A stretch of DNA of 64,000 bases from positions 1,612,001 to 1,676,000 of the forward strand of contig NZ_CP020821.1 of NCBI RefSeq assembly GCF_002105755.1, given 5' to 3'. Position 1 is the first letter of the stretch; every line of letters begins with the position of its first letter. Positions 9,393 to 22,207 of this stretch are shown here, piece by piece. The notes beneath the pieces are model-generated. The model did not search any database. It saw only the letters and a list, made by a program, of their open reading frames with translations, and was not told the origin of the DNA. The DNA comes from Mycobacterium colombiense CECT 3035. Lineage in GTDB: Bacteria > Actinomycetota > Actinomycetes > Mycobacteriales > Mycobacteriaceae. A program made the position numbers and the translations under genes.

Positions 9393-10022
9393 ATGACCGT
9401 GATCGTGACAACCGAGAAGAACCCGAAGGCCCGGGCGCAGGCCGAGGAGGAACCGGAGCCCGAAATCGCCGACGCCGCAGGCGAAGACGAGGCCGGTGGG
9501 CTGCTCAATCGCAAACGCCCCGGGACCGAGCGTCCCAAGCGGCCCTGGCGCCGATACCTGCGCCGCAGCGTGCTGCCGGCGTTACTCGTTGCCGCGCTTG
9601 CCGTTTCGGGATTCCTCGGCTGGCGACAGTGGCAGGACCATCAGTTGAAGGTGGCCGGTGAACAGGCGCAACAGGCGGCGATCGCCTACGCACAGGTGCT
9701 CACGAGCATCGACTCGAACAAGGTCGACGAGAACTTCAAGCAGGTGCTCGACGGCGCGAGCGGGGAATTCAAGGACATGTACACCCAGTCCAGCGTCAAG
9801 CTCCGGCAGCTGCTGATCGACAACAAGGCGACCGCGCACGGCGTGGTGGTCGACTCGGCCATCCAGTCCGAATCCACCGACAGGGTCGTCGTGCTGCTCT
9901 TCATCGACCAGACCGTCACCAACACCGCCGCACCCGATCCGCGCATCGACCGCAGCAGGATCAAGATGACCATGCAGAAGGTCGACGGCCGCTGGCGGGC
10001 AAGCAAAGTCCAACTCCTCTGA
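9393..10022 (+). CDS. Mce-associated membrane (Mam) protein
   Basis: This 209-residue protein has an acidic, disordered N-terminus (residues 1-50), a cluster of basic residues, one transmembrane helix (about 60-80), and an exported alpha+beta domain ending in RWRASKVQLL. Genes of this design directly follow mce operons in mycobacteria and are thought to stabilise or assist the transporter. The ATG is preceded by CAGAGGAG at good spacing. Only one such gene is present; many mce operons carry two or more. Confidence 0.85.
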   Translation: MTVIVTTEKNPKARAQAEEEPEPEIADAAGEDEAGGLLNRKRPGTERPKRPWRRYLRRSVLPALLVAALAVSGFLGWRQWQDHQLKVAGEQAQQAAIAYAQVLTSIDSNKVDENFKQVLDGASGEFKDMYTQSSVKLRQLLIDNKATAHGVVVDSAIQSESTDRVVVLLFIDQTVTNTAAPDPRIDRSRIKMTMQKVDGRWRASKVQLL

Positions 10023-10039
10023 GCCGAGCGGAGGCCTTC

Positions 10040-10807
10040 ATGCTCAAGAGATTGTCGGCGGCACTCGTATTGGCCGCGGCCGCAACGATTCCCGGCACCG
10101 CTACCACGCACGCGTCGGCGCCGTCATTCTGCGGCGACCTCGGCGGTGACTGGGACGGCCAGTACTGCCACACGTCGGTGACCTCGGAACGCAACGCCGT
10201 GCGCGACATCAAGGTCGCCGTGCCCGACGACCTCGTCGACAATCCGACCACCGGCCCGGTGATCCGGGACTACCTGCACACGCTGGTCAACAATTGGCGA
10301 AACGCCAACGGCAGCATGGCCGCCGACAGCTACGGCGAGGAGAATTTCGAGGTCTTCCGGCACGGCAACCTGCTCAGCGCGGTGTTCCACGAGGACTATC
10401 ACGCCGACGGGCCCAAGCCCAACAACGCCTACCGGACCTTCACCTTCGACATGGCGGCCGGCAGGCGGGTGCAGCTGGCGGACCTGACGACGTCGAACCC
10501 GCTGACCGCCATTCCCCCACTGGCCCAGCCGTTTATCGAAACGGCACTCAATCAGGCCCCGCCACCGCATGATCCGGGAACCTACCCGTTCATCGTCGAC
10601 CGTTGGACTCCCGACAAGGTGTACTCGGGCGCGTACAAGGCGTGGGCGCTGACGCCCGACGAGCTGATCCTCTACATGCCCGACTATCCGGTCGGCCACG
10701 ACGAGCCGATCAACTTCTCCCCCGGCCTGCCGCAGTGGTTCATGGACGGCGGCACCGTGCAGGCGCACATCCCGCTGTCCGCATTGAGCCCGGTGCTGCG
10801 CGTTTAA
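10040..10807 (+). CDS. Secreted MPT64-like protein (DUF3298/RsiV-type domain)
   Basis: This 255-residue protein has a clear Sec signal peptide (residues 1-27, cleavage near THASA). The mature part begins with a cysteine pair about 11 residues apart (SFCGDLGG...QYC). This arrangement, the central NNAYRTFTFDMAAGRRVQLADL stretch and the C-terminal TPDELILYM...PLSALSPVL match the layout of the mycobacterial secreted antigen MPT64 and its relatives. No enzymatic role is known for that family. It is 17 bp after the Mam gene and probably co-transcribed with the mce operon. Confidence 0.8.
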   Translation: MLKRLSAALVLAAAATIPGTATTHASAPSFCGDLGGDWDGQYCHTSVTSERNAVRDIKVAVPDDLVDNPTTGPVIRDYLHTLVNNWRNANGSMAADSYGEENFEVFRHGNLLSAVFHEDYHADGPKPNNAYRTFTFDMAAGRRVQLADLTTSNPLTAIPPLAQPFIETALNQAPPPHDPGTYPFIVDRWTPDKVYSGAYKAWALTPDELILYMPDYPVGHDEPINFSPGLPQWFMDGGTVQAHIPLSALSPVLRV

Positions 10808-10862
10808 GAGGACCCGACTCACACGAGTCACAGCAGTCCCTGAGTCCGGCGACTATCGAAGT

Positions 10863-10962
10863 GCCCGCCTCTGAGCGACAACGCCCTCGGCGGGACCAGT
10901 TGTCGCCCTCGGCGGGACCAGTTGTCGCCCTCGGCGGGACCAGTTGTCGCTCAAAGGCGGGC
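10863..10962. terminator. Long inverted repeat enclosing a 22-bp tandem array
   Basis: The 20-mers at 10863-10882 and 10943-10962 are reverse complements with one mismatch, which would still pair as G-U in RNA. They can form a long stem between two convergent transcription units, so this is a plausible bidirectional terminator. There is no U-tract, which is common for mycobacterial terminators. The loop is the tandem array described separately. Confidence 0.45.
10883..10948. repeat. 22-bp tandem repeat, three perfect copies (VNTR-like)
   Basis: Copies at 10883-10904, 10905-10926 and 10927-10948 are identical; the unit starts GCCCTCGGCGGGACC and ends AGTTGTC. Perfect identity between copies suggests recent slippage, so copy number may vary between strains as at other mycobacterial VNTR loci. 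Confidence 0.9.
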
Positions 10963-11004
10963 AAAAGCGTGTAGCCGCCGCGGACGGGACTCTTGTGGCT
11001 GCTG

Positions 11005-11043
11005 GGACTCAGACACCGGACTCAGACACCGGACTCCCACACC
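11005..11043. repeat. 13-bp tandem repeat, three copies
   Basis: GGACTCAGACACC occurs at 11005-11017 and 11018-11030, with a third copy differing at two positions (GGACTCCCACACC) at 11031-11043. It lies just past the metH stop codon. Confidence 0.85.
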
Positions 11044-11054
11044 GCCACCCAGGC

Positions 11055-14816
<3,762 letters not shown>

Positions 14817-15266
14817 ATGAATCCCTTCCGTAGCGGAAGGCGTCCTTGACTCTGCCGAGCGTGGCGGACACCGGTGCGGGCCGGTATCCGTTGCAACGCC
14901 TCTCGACCAGAAAAGTCTACGTCGTCACCCGATCGACGTTTGGACGCCCAACTCATCGCCGCTATCGACAGCTCGCGGAGCCTGCCGGCGACATAGTAGT
15001 TACCAAGGTTAACGAAATCGCAGCCGAACCTATTTCGCCTCGACCGCGTCGACACCGGTGGTTGGGGCCCTCCGGGGTCTGTTCGTCAGCGGCAGTCACG
15101 CCATAAGAATAGTCGTCCTATGCAAAGCCCCCGGTTGAGCGCCAATCGGCCGGCGATCCTTGGCCACCGCGCCCGGGACATCGGGTTCGGAGTCCAATTT
15201 CCCGACTCGTAGCCGGACCACGCACGGTCCGCATCGTGGCCGGGCGGAAGGCCGTACGCTAATTCT
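14817..15266. other. Divergent intergenic region metH / PAC2 gene
   Basis: This is a 450-bp non-coding region between divergent genes. It contains the metH ribosome-binding-site hairpin (14824-14840) and a -10 box for the PAC2 gene (15255-15260). I looked for a cobalamin riboswitch signature (the GCCACTG B12 box) on the metH leader strand and did not find one. A small open frame at 14813-15055 (minus) runs into metH and has no support. Confidence 0.55.
14824..14840 (-). promoter_or_regulatory. Hairpin sequestering the metH ribosome-binding site
   Basis: Read on the metH strand, CCTTCCG-CTA-CGGAAGG forms a perfect 7-bp stem with a 3-base loop. Its 3' arm contains the GGAAGG Shine-Dalgarno sequence, which sits about 8 bases before the GTG start. 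The structure could lower or regulate translation initiation; regulation is inference. Confidence 0.5.
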
Positions 15267-15267
15267 G
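15255..15267 (+). promoter_or_regulatory. -10 element giving a probable leaderless start
   Basis: TACGCT at 15255-15260 fits the mycobacterial TAnnnT -10 box. A start site seven bases past it falls on the G of the GTG start at 15267, the arrangement of leaderless mRNAs that are common in mycobacteria. No Shine-Dalgarno sequence is visible, which agrees. Confidence 0.45.
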
Positions 15268-16169
15268 TGACCCCGCCCGACGGCCCCCCCTTCGGCCCCC
15301 CTAGTGGTCAGGCCGCGTTGCCCGAACTGCACGACACCGTCGTCGTGGCTGCGTTCGAGGGCTGGAACGACGCCGGCGACGCCGCCAGCGACGCGCTGGA
15401 ACACCTCGAGGCCATCTGGGAAGCCGACCCGATCTTGGAGATCGACGACGAGGCGTATTACGACTACCAGGTGAACCGCCCGGTGATCCGCCAGGTCGAC
15501 GGCGTGACGCGGGAACTGGTCTGGCCGGCGATGCGGATCTCGCACTGCAGGCCCCCGGGCAGCGACCGCGATGTCGTGCTGATGCACGGCGTCGAACCCA
15601 ACATGCGCTGGCGCACCTTCTGCGCCGAACTGGTGGCCATCGCCGACAAGCTCAACGTGGACACCGTGGTGATCCTGGGCGCGCTGCTGGCCGACACCCC
15701 GCACACCCGGCCGGTCCCGGTGTCGGGCGCGGCGTACTCCCCCGAGTCCGCGAAACGCTTCGGCCTCGAGGAAAGCCGCTACGAGGGCCCGACCGGCATC
15801 GCCGGGGTGTTCCAGGACTCCTGCGTGGCCGCCGGTATTCCTGCGGTGACGTTCTGGGCGGCGGTGCCGCACTACGTCTCGCAGCCGCCGAACCCGAAGG
15901 CGACGGTGGCCCTGCTGCGCCGCGTCGAGGACGTCCTGGACATCGAAGTGCCGCTCGCCGACCTGCCGACGGACGCCGAGGACTGGGAGCAGGCGGTCAC
16001 GGAGATGACGGCCGAGGACGAGGACCTCGCCGAGTACGTGCTGTCGCTCGAGCAACGCGGCGACGCCGAGGTCGACATGAACGAGGCGCTGGGCAAGATC
16101 GACGGCGACGCGCTGGCCGCCGAGTTCGAGCGCTATCTGCGCCGCCGGCGCCCCGGCTTCGGGCGCTAG
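15267..16169 (+). CDS. PAC2-family protein (Rv2125-like)
   Basis: This 300-residue cytoplasmic protein has the PAC2 (proteasome-assembly-chaperone 2-like) fold of actinobacteria. Recognisable segments are the N-terminal LHDTVVVAAFEGWNDAGDAA, the GVEPNMRWRTFCAELVAIAD stretch and the acidic C-terminal helix region. The ortholog Rv2125 adjoins metH in M. tuberculosis. Its biochemical role is unsettled; the fold suggests a chaperone or nucleosidase-like activity. The start is a GTG, probably leaderless. The gene is transcribed away from metH and towards ansP1. Confidence 0.85.
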   Translation: MTPPDGPPFGPPSGQAALPELHDTVVVAAFEGWNDAGDAASDALEHLEAIWEADPILEIDDEAYYDYQVNRPVIRQVDGVTRELVWPAMRISHCRPPGSDRDVVLMHGVEPNMRWRTFCAELVAIADKLNVDTVVILGALLADTPHTRPVPVSGAAYSPESAKRFGLEESRYEGPTGIAGVFQDSCVAAGIPAVTFWAAVPHYVSQPPNPKATVALLRRVEDVLDIEVPLADLPTDAEDWEQAVTEMTAEDEDLAEYVLSLEQRGDAEVDMNEALGKIDGDALAAEFERYLRRRRPGFGR

Positions 16170-16315
16170 TGGCGATCTCGGGCGCGGTCCAGCCGGGCGA
16201 AGCGGATCGCGGCCAGAGAGACTAACGCTCGTCATCGCCGTCGAATCTCGCTGAATTTGCCGTCGGCCGACCGCGTACGGAAGCATCGCTTCGCGACCTA
16301 CCGATTGGACGTTTC

Positions 16316-17752
16316 ATGGCCGCGTTGCCTGGTGATGGCAACCCAAATCCCGTAACCGGCGAAGACGCCGGTTATCGCAAGGGGCTCAAGCACCGGCAGG
16401 TGCAGATGATCGGCATCGGCGGCGCGATCGGCTCCGGGCTCTTCCTGGGCGCGGGCGGCCGGCTGGCCAAGGCGGGCCCCGGGATGTTTCTGGTCTACGC
16501 CGTCTGCGGCGTTTTCGTGTTCCTGATTCTGCGAGCGCTGGGCGAGTTGGTGCTGCATCGCCCGTCGTCGGGCTCGTTCGTGTCGTATTCGCGGGAGCTC
16601 TTCGGCGAGAAGGCGGCCTACGCGATCGGCTGGATGTACTTCCTGGGCTGGTCGATGACCGCCATCGTCGACACCACGGCGATCGCCACCTACCTGCGAC
16701 GGTGGACGGCCTTCGAATCGATCCCCCAGTGGGTACTGGCGCTGCTCGCCCTGATCGTCGTGCTGTCGATGAACCTGATCTCGGTGGAGTGGTTCGGTGA
16801 GCTGGAATTCTGGGCGGCGCTGGTCAAGGTTCTGGCGCTGGTCGCCTTCCTGGTGGTCGGGGTCGTCTTCCTGGCGGGGCGGTATCGCATCGACGGTCAC
16901 AGCACCGGGCTGAGTCTGTGGGCCGACCACGGCGGGCTGTTCCCGTCCGGCGTGCTGCCGGTCCTGTTGACCACCTCGGGCGTGGTATTCGCCTATGCCG
17001 CAATCGAATTGGTCGGCACGGCCGCCGGTGAGACCGCCGAGCCGGAGAAGGTCATGCCCCGTGCGATCAACGCGGTGATCGCGCGCATCGCGATCTTCTA
17101 TGTCGGGTCGGTGGCGCTGCTGGCCCTGCTGCTGCCATACACGTCCTACAAGGCGACCGAAAGTCCTTTCGTCACTTTCTTTTCCAGGATCGGCTTCCAC
17201 GGCGCCGGGGACCTGATGAACATCGTGGTGCTCACCGCCGCCCTGTCGAGCCTGAACGCGGGGCTGTATTCCACCGGCCGGATCATGCACTCGATGGCGT
17301 CCAGTGGTAGCGGACCCAGGTTCGCGATCCGGATGTCCAGGACGGGCGTGCCCTTCGTGGGCATCGCGATGGCCGCGGCCATCTGTCTGGTCGGCATCGC
17401 CCTGAATGCCGTCAACCCCGGCGAAGCGTTCGAGATCGTGCTCAACATCGTGGCGCCCGGCATCATCGCGTGCTGGGCGACCATCGTGCTGTGTCAGCTG
17501 CGCTTCTACCGGCTGGCCCAGGCCGGGCTCGTCGAACGGCCGCGGTTCCGGATGCCGTGGGCCCCCTACTCCGGCTACCTCACCCTGGCGTTCCTGGCCG
17601 GTGTCCTGGTCATGATGGCGTTCGACAAAGAGACCGGCGTCTGGACCATCGCGACGGTGGTATTCGTCGTCCCCGCGTTGAGCGCCGGATGGTTCCTGGT
17701 GCGCAACCGGGTGGCGGCCGTCGCATCGCAGGGCGCGACCAAGACCGGTTAG
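16316..17752 (+). CDS. ansP1: L-asparagine permease (AnsP1-like), APC superfamily
   Basis: This 478-residue protein has twelve predicted membrane spans and belongs to the amino acid/polyamine/organocation family. It starts with the diagnostic [27 protein letters not shown] segment (here [19 protein letters not shown], about residues 21-40), the first-helix substrate and ion site of GABA-permease/AnsP-type transporters. Its position after the PAC2 gene and before the SDR gene matches M. tuberculosis ansP1 (Rv2127), which imports asparagine and aspartate. The start at 16316 lacks a strong ribosome-binding site. The 3' end overlaps the convergent SDR gene by four bases. Confidence 0.88.
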   Translation: MAALPGDGNPNPVTGEDAGYRKGLKHRQVQMIGIGGAIGSGLFLGAGGRLAKAGPGMFLVYAVCGVFVFLILRALGELVLHRPSSGSFVSYSRELFGEKAAYAIGWMYFLGWSMTAIVDTTAIATYLRRWTAFESIPQWVLALLALIVVLSMNLISVEWFGELEFWAALVKVLALVAFLVVGVVFLAGRYRIDGHSTGLSLWADHGGLFPSGVLPVLLTTSGVVFAYAAIELVGTAAGETAEPEKVMPRAINAVIARIAIFYVGSVALLALLLPYTSYKATESPFVTFFSRIGFHGAGDLMNIVVLTAALSSLNAGLYSTGRIMHSMASSGSGPRFAIRMSRTGVPFVGIAMAAAICLVGIALNAVNPGEAFEIVLNIVAPGIIACWATIVLCQLRFYRLAQAGLVERPRFRMPWAPYSGYLTLAFLAGVLVMMAFDKETGVWTIATVVFVVPALSAGWFLVRNRVAAVASQGATKTG

Positions 17753-18636
17753 GACGTGCCGAGGTCTCGGTTGTAAGCGCTGGTGGAGCGGCCCAACGCG
17801 GCAACCTGGGCGTCCAGCTGGGGCAGCAGCTCGGCGGTGGATTTGTGCAGCGGCATCTCGCCGACCGGGCTGGACAGCACCGGCTTGACCCAACGGAACA
17901 GCGCCACCCAGCGCGGGCAGTAGACGCGGGTGCGCCGGCGCTCGATCCCCTTGACGAAGGCGGCGGCGCACTTGTCGACCGTGGTCGTCTTGCTCAGCGG
18001 CCACGGGAAGCTGGCCAGCAATGCGTTGAACGCCGGCAGGTCGGACTGGGTGTCACGGACCAGCGCCGTGTTGATCCAGGACATGTGCGCCGAGCCGACG
18101 GTGACGCCCCGGTGGGCCACCTCCAGCCGCAGCGCGTTGGCCAGCAGCTCGACGCCCGCCTTGGAGGCGTTGTACGGCGCCAGCCCGGGGCAGGCGGTGT
18201 AGGCGGCCAGCGACGAGACGATCAGCACGTAGCCGCGGCGCTCGATCAACGCCGGCAGAGTGGCGCGCACGGTGTGGAAGACGCCGAGCACGTTGATGTC
18301 GAGCACCCGCTTGAAGGCGTCGGGGTCCACTTGCAGCACCGAGCCGTAACTGGCGATACCGGCGTTGGCCACCACCACGTCGATGCCGCCGAATCGTTCG
18401 ACCGCGCGGCCCGCGGCAGCCTCCATCGCCGACAAGTCACGCACGTCGGCGACGACGGTCAGCACCCGTTCCTCGCCGAGTTCGGCGGCCAGCGCCTTGA
18501 GGTCCGCCTCGTTCAGATCGGTCAGCACGAGCTTGGCGCCTTTGGCGCTCAGCCGGCGCGCGGTCTCGGCCCCGATCCCCCGGGCACCGCCGGTGATGAA
18601 AACGACTTTGTCCCGCAGCGATGTCATGCTCGCCAA
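17749..18636 (-). CDS. Short-chain dehydrogenase/reductase (Rv2129c-like)
   Basis: This 295-residue classical SDR has the dinucleotide motif TGGARGIG near residues 15-22, NAG in [11 protein letters not shown], the catalytic serine in IVSSLAAY, and the YNASK active site near residue 155. The substrate is unknown. Members with this C-terminal extension are common in mycobacteria and act on lipid or steroid-like alcohols. It corresponds to Rv2129c, whose neighbour in M. tuberculosis is mshC. Here about 41 kb of other DNA intervenes. An alternative start three codons downstream (MTSLRDK) is equally possible. Confidence 0.87.
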   Translation of the reverse strand: MASMTSLRDKVVFITGGARGIGAETARRLSAKGAKLVLTDLNEADLKALAAELGEERVLTVVADVRDLSAMEAAAGRAVERFGGIDVVVANAGIASYGSVLQVDPDAFKRVLDINVLGVFHTVRATLPALIERRGYVLIVSSLAAYTACPGLAPYNASKAGVELLANALRLEVAHRGVTVGSAHMSWINTALVRDTQSDLPAFNALLASFPWPLSKTTTVDKCAAAFVKGIERRRTRVYCPRWVALFRWVKPVLSSPVGEMPLHKSTAELLPQLDAQVAALGRSTSAYNRDLGTS

Positions 18637-18767
18637 CGTACCGTGCGCTGTATCCGAGGGAGGGCGTCCGTCCGCGACGCCGACAGGTTCGCGCCGGCAA
18701 CCTCCGGTCTGCGGTGGATCAGCGGCCCGATGAACTATTCAAGAATGGCGACACCGCACCGATGAAA

Positions 18768-18796
18768 TTGACATCGCCGAAAGCCAGCGGTATTCA
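18768..18796 (+). promoter_or_regulatory. SigA-like promoter, plus strand
   Basis: TTGACA (18768-18773) and TATTCA (18791-18796) are separated by exactly 17 bp. Transcription from here would run through the region holding the short ORF at 19306 towards the hairpin at 19504-19528. Confidence 0.4.
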
Positions 18797-19305
18797 ACGC
18801 GCGTCTTACGGATTTCGTGTGGGGGCGGTGTGAAAGTTGTTTATCTGCACCCGTTCTGGACCCACTCTTTCGCGGGATGATGCGGTGTGCTCGGTCGGTA
18901 TCGGCGGAGTATTTCCGCGCCGTCGCTACGCTAACTGGGCGCTCCCACTACTCTATTTGGCTCGCACTCGGCCCAACGGCGCCAGAGCCGACCATAAGCT
19001 CCGGACATGACACGCAATTGCGCATGTCGCCGGGAGGTCGCCGGATGACAATCGACTGCTTAGCCCCACCGCCGGCGACGTCGGTAGTCCATTTGCGACG
19101 CACCGCCGCGCGTTATCGAAACAAAGGCAAATCGGCCATGTCCGGGCGGCCGGCGCGCGGTGGCACAGCCAACCCAGCTACCGCGCGCCGGACCCAACAG
19201 CGCGCTCCCGGAGCCGGCGCGTGGCCTTCGGCGAACCGGCCCGGCGGTGCGCACCGCCCACCGGGAGCAGCCGCCTTCGGTGCTGGCGCAGTTTTAAAGG
19301 GGCGG

Positions 19306-19464
19306 ATGATGCATAAAAAATCGAATCCCCCTGATTTTCCGATGTGGAAATTTGTGTCGCATGCGAGCCTGGGCGATCTTGACACCTATCTGTGGCATCG
19401 TCAGGGCAGCAACCTATTCTGCTGGCGCCCGGTGGGAAAGTCCTGGGGCGCAGCGAAGAAGTAG
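19306..19464 (+). CDS. Candidate small protein, 51-52 residues, Trp-rich
   Basis: This short frame starts at tandem ATGs (19306, 19309) preceded by AAAGGGG, which is 6 bases before the second ATG. The product is basic, has Trp at three or four positions and one Cys, and includes the stretch DLDTYLWHRQGSNLFCW. I do not recognise the sequence. The frame is open far upstream, but that part has implausible composition, so only the segment after the ribosome-binding site is proposed. It lies downstream of a promoter-like sequence and upstream of a hairpin. It could be a chance ORF. Confidence 0.3.
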   Translation: MMHKKSNPPDFPMWKFVSHASLGDLDTYLWHRQGSNLFCWRPVGKSWGAAKK

Positions 19465-19503
19465 GACGGCGCGGAATGACGGGCGTAACCGAAATCGCCC
19501 GCT

Positions 19504-19528
19504 AAAAACAGCGGAACCGGCGCTGTTT
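19504..19528 (-). terminator. Intrinsic terminator of the PKS-FAAL operon
   Basis: On the minus strand AAACAGCG and CGCTGTTT form an 8-bp perfect stem with a 7-base loop (CCGGTTC). The strand continues into two more T residues, giving a five-T tract. It lies about 155 bases beyond the stop of the acyl-AMP ligase gene, the last gene of the biosynthetic operon, and could also stop plus-strand transcripts entering from the other side. Confidence 0.65.
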
Positions 19529-19681
19529 CGGTAGCGCGGGTGGACCGCACCAGAACTCGACCAGGCGATCCGGACCCGATCAGCATCAATGGCGTTCGGC
19601 AATGACAATTCAACTTTGTCGTCGTGGTCAACAACTCCGGCCGACCCGCAATGCCACGGAAAACCGCGCCGGTGATGGCGT

Positions 19682-21421
19682 CTAAGCGTTCAGGCGGGCG
19701 AACTGCCCCTGCCGGTACTGCTCGACGCACGCCGCCCGCCGAACCTTGCCGCTGGTGGTGATCGGTATCGAACCGGGTGTCACCAGCACCAGATCGGCGA
19801 CGCCGACGCCGTGGGAGTTGGAGACCGCCGAGGTGACCTCGCGCTCGACGACGGCGAGCTTGTCCACCCCCTCTCCGTGGGACGCACCCTTCTTCTTGAC
19901 TTCGATGATCACGACAAGCTTCTCCATGCCCCCGTGCGGAACCGCTATCGCCGCACATCGGCCCCGGGTGATCTCCTGGACCGTCGCTTCGATGTCGTCG
20001 GGTGAATGGTTGCGCCCGTAGACGATCAACAGATCCTTGATGCGGCCGATGATGAACAGTTCGCCGTCGAAGAAGAACCCCGAGTCGCCGGTGCGTAGCC
20101 ACAACGACTCGGGCGTGCCTTCGGGCGGTGCGACGAGCCGATCGCCGAATGTGCGTTCGGTCTCTCGGGACTTCTCCCAGTAGCCCATTGCAACGTTGTC
20201 ACCGTGAATCCAGATCTCGCCGACGGTTCCGTCCGGGCACTCGATCCTGGTGTCGGGATCGACGACGCGGATCATCGGTGACCGCGGCGCCCCGTAGCTG
20301 ACTAGCGGTGTGCCGGTTGGGCTTTCGCAGCGCACCGCGGTTCCGGTGGCCAGCTTCTCGGATTCGAAGTGGACGATCTCGGGCGGCTGCGCCGGCGTTC
20401 GGGTCAACGCGTACACCGTTGCCTCCGCGAGCCCATAGGCCGGCCGCACCGCTTGGCCGGGCAGATTGAAGCGCGCGAACCGCTCGGTGAAACGCCGCAA
20501 CGTCGCAGGGTGCACGCGTTCGCTGCCGCTGAGGATCACCAGCACATCCCCCAGATCCAGTCCGGCCATGTCCTCGCCCGATGTCTTGCGTGCCGCCAAT
20601 TCGAAGGCGAAGTTCGGGGCCGCCGAAAATGCGTGACTTTCGGTGGCCAGCAATTGCATCCACCGGGCCGGTCGCTGCAGGAACGACACCGGACTCGTCA
20701 GCACCGCGCGAATCCCGCCCAGAACCGGTGCGCACACCCCCAGTATCAAACCCATGTCGTGATAGAACGGCAGCCACGAGACAATGGTCGTGTCCGGCGG
20801 GGCGACACCGCCGTGCTCCGCGCAAAAGTCGGACATCACCTGCCCGAAATTCGCCAACAGGTTCCGGTGCGAGACCATCACCCCGGCCGGTTGACGGGTC
20901 GATCCGGACGTGTACTGCAGATACGCCAGCTCTGGACGATCCGAGCACCCGGCACCGGATCCTGCCCGGGCGTCCAGGTCCAACCGGTCGACCTCGACGA
21001 CGGATGGCTCGGGTCCGCCGGATTGCGACTTGACGTATCCGGCAATGGTTTCCGCGGCGGAGGACGTCGTGAGCACGACTGTCGGCGACGAGTCACGCAG
21101 CACCGAACTGACGCGCTCATCGCTGACTCCACCCAACGGAACGGCGAGCGGGACCGCGACCTGTCCCCCATGCAGTGCGCCGAGGAACGCCACGATGTAG
21201 TCGAGCCCCTGCGGGGCCATTATCACCGCGCGGTCACCCGTCGATCCGCAACGCTGCAGTGCCCGTGCGACATTCACCGTCCGCCGGTACAACTGCGACC
21301 ACGTCAGGCTTTCGGCGATCCCGTTCCAGTCCTGCTCGTAGTCGACGAAGGTGAAGGCGGTGTCATTGGGCTGCAAGCTGGCGCGTTCGCACAGCAGGTC
21401 AGAAACCGAGGCCTCAAGCAT
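19682..21421 (-). CDS. Fatty acyl-AMP ligase (FadD/FAAL type)
   Basis: This ANL-superfamily enzyme, 579 residues from the ATG at 21421, should activate a fatty acid as acyl-adenylate and load it onto a carrier protein rather than CoA. It has [19 protein letters not shown] (about 168-186), the [11 protein letters not shown] motif that typifies FAALs, YGLAEAT, and the C-terminal [20 protein letters not shown] with the conserved late lysine in SGKVRR. An open extension of 11 codons upstream overlaps the preceding gene. I prefer the internal ATG because GGATGGAG precedes it and it follows the flavoprotein stop by two bases. It is last in the PKS operon and probably supplies the PKS starter. Confidence 0.9.
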   Translation of the reverse strand: MLEASVSDLLCERASLQPNDTAFTFVDYEQDWNGIAESLTWSQLYRRTVNVARALQRCGSTGDRAVIMAPQGLDYIVAFLGALHGGQVAVPLAVPLGGVSDERVSSVLRDSSPTVVLTTSSAAETIAGYVKSQSGGPEPSVVEVDRLDLDARAGSGAGCSDRPELAYLQYTSGSTRQPAGVMVSHRNLLANFGQVMSDFCAEHGGVAPPDTTIVSWLPFYHDMGLILGVCAPVLGGIRAVLTSPVSFLQRPARWMQLLATESHAFSAAPNFAFELAARKTSGEDMAGLDLGDVLVILSGSERVHPATLRRFTERFARFNLPGQAVRPAYGLAEATVYALTRTPAQPPEIVHFESEKLATGTAVRCESPTGTPLVSYGAPRSPMIRVVDPDTRIECPDGTVGEIWIHGDNVAMGYWEKSRETERTFGDRLVAPPEGTPESLWLRTGDSGFFFDGELFIIGRIKDLLIVYGRNHSPDDIEATVQEITRGRCAAIAVPHGGMEKLVVIIEVKKKGASHGEGVDKLAVVEREVTSAVSNSHGVGVADLVLVTPGSIPITTSGKVRRAACVEQYRQGQFARLNA

Positions 21422-21423
21422 GA

Positions 21424-22191
21424 TCACTCCATCCCGATGCGGCCGGGTGTCCAAAAGGGTTTAGTGCGTATCTGGCGTCGGTCCCAGCCACGTTCGGTGA
21501 TCAATATTCTGCGTAGGCTTTGTACGGTGCGGGCCTCGCCGGCGAGGTAGGCGACGCCGGGATAGCCGGGCAGCGGGAGGCTGCGCAGCCCGTCGGCGAG
21601 CACCGCAGAGTTCGCCGCCGCGGCGTCACCACGCTCGACCCGGGTCAGCGGTGCGGTGAGGGGAAGATGGTCGGCGTCGGTCGCGGCCTCGATCACTCCG
21701 TAGATCTCGGCGGTTGGGCGGATGGATCGAAGCATCGCGGCGAACGCGACCGAAGCGGTTTCCTCGCCGGCGAACACGTGGTAGGGCGCGTCGTGGCGGA
21801 TGACGAAGTTGCCCTGGGGCCGGGTGAGATGAACGTGATCTCCGGCGGAGGCGGCCGTCGCCCAGCGGCTGGCGGGCGTCTTGCCCTTCGGCTCACCGTC
21901 GTGGTCGACCATTACGATGTCGAGCGCGCCGATGCCGGGGTCGGCGTCGTAGATGGAGTACGTGCGCAGCGCGGGGTATGGGCGCAGCCGCAGGACGGAT
22001 TCACGCAGGCTCTCGACCTGCAGCCGGACATGCTGACCTGGCGTCCAGGCCAGGCCCCGCAGTCGCGGTCCGCTGAACCGGACGCGGCGCATTCTCGGTG
22101 ACAGCCTTTCGATCTCGCTGACGGTTGCGGAGAGGAACACCGCGTCGCGCAGCGTGTTGACGAGCGGGAAACCTTCGATGAGGGTGGCCAC
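21424..22191 (-). CDS. Siderophore-interacting-type FAD flavoprotein (ViuB/SIP family)
   Basis: This protein has 255 residues from a GTG at 22191 with TTGGAG six bases upstream. The open frame continues 83 codons further, but that part is an Arg-rich shadow of the haemophore-like gene. The N-terminal FAD-binding barrel carries RTYSIYD (near residue 75; the RxYS/T flavin motif). It is followed by the SIP NAD(P)H-binding-like domain with [17 protein letters not shown] and a C-terminal [10 protein letters not shown]. Relatives reduce ferric siderophores or haem iron in the cytoplasm. In a biosynthetic operon with a P450, an electron-transfer role is an alternative. The stop is two bases from the next start. 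Confidence 0.82.
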   Translation of the reverse strand: MATLIEGFPLVNTLRDAVFLSATVSEIERLSPRMRRVRFSGPRLRGLAWTPGQHVRLQVESLRESVLRLRPYPALRTYSIYDADPGIGALDIVMVDHDGEPKGKTPASRWATAASAGDHVHLTRPQGNFVIRHDAPYHVFAGEETASVAFAAMLRSIRPTAEIYGVIEAATDADHLPLTAPLTRVERGDAAAANSAVLADGLRSLPLPGYPGVAYLAGEARTVQSLRRILITERGWDRRQIRTKPFWTPGRIGME

Positions 22192-22207
22192 GGAGAACTC
22201 CAACTGC

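Larger units (their letters stand above)
10808..11054. other. Convergent intergenic region built of repeats
   Basis: Between the convergent MPT64-like gene and metH lie three 22-bp tandem repeats inside a long inverted repeat, then three 13-bp tandem repeats. No coding potential is seen. Confidence 0.7.
18637..19681. other. 1.0-kb low-coding boundary region
   Basis: This is the left edge of the accessory block, between the SDR start and the end of the acyl-AMP ligase. Base composition is lower in GC than the flanks. It contains a promoter-like TTGACA-17-TATTCA on the plus strand (18768-18796), one short ORF with a good ribosome-binding site (19306-19464) and a terminator (19504-19528). No transposase remnant, tRNA or obvious target duplication is visible. 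Confidence 0.5.

Noticed and set aside
10883..10948. CRISPR array
   Set aside because: The three 22-bp units are directly adjacent with no spacers, and there are no cas genes.
14817..15266. Cobalamin or SAM riboswitch upstream of metH
   Set aside because: I searched by eye for the B12-box core and a riboswitch-like junction and found none; only the short ribosome-binding-site hairpin is supported.
16298..18004. Minus-strand open frame of 568 codons opposite ansP1
   Set aside because: It is His/Arg/Gln-rich shadow sequence overlapping two real genes; no domain is recognised.
18817..19305. Upstream extension of the small ORF at 19306
   Set aside because: The extended frame has no ribosome-binding site and implausible composition; only the segment after AAAGGGG is worth keeping.
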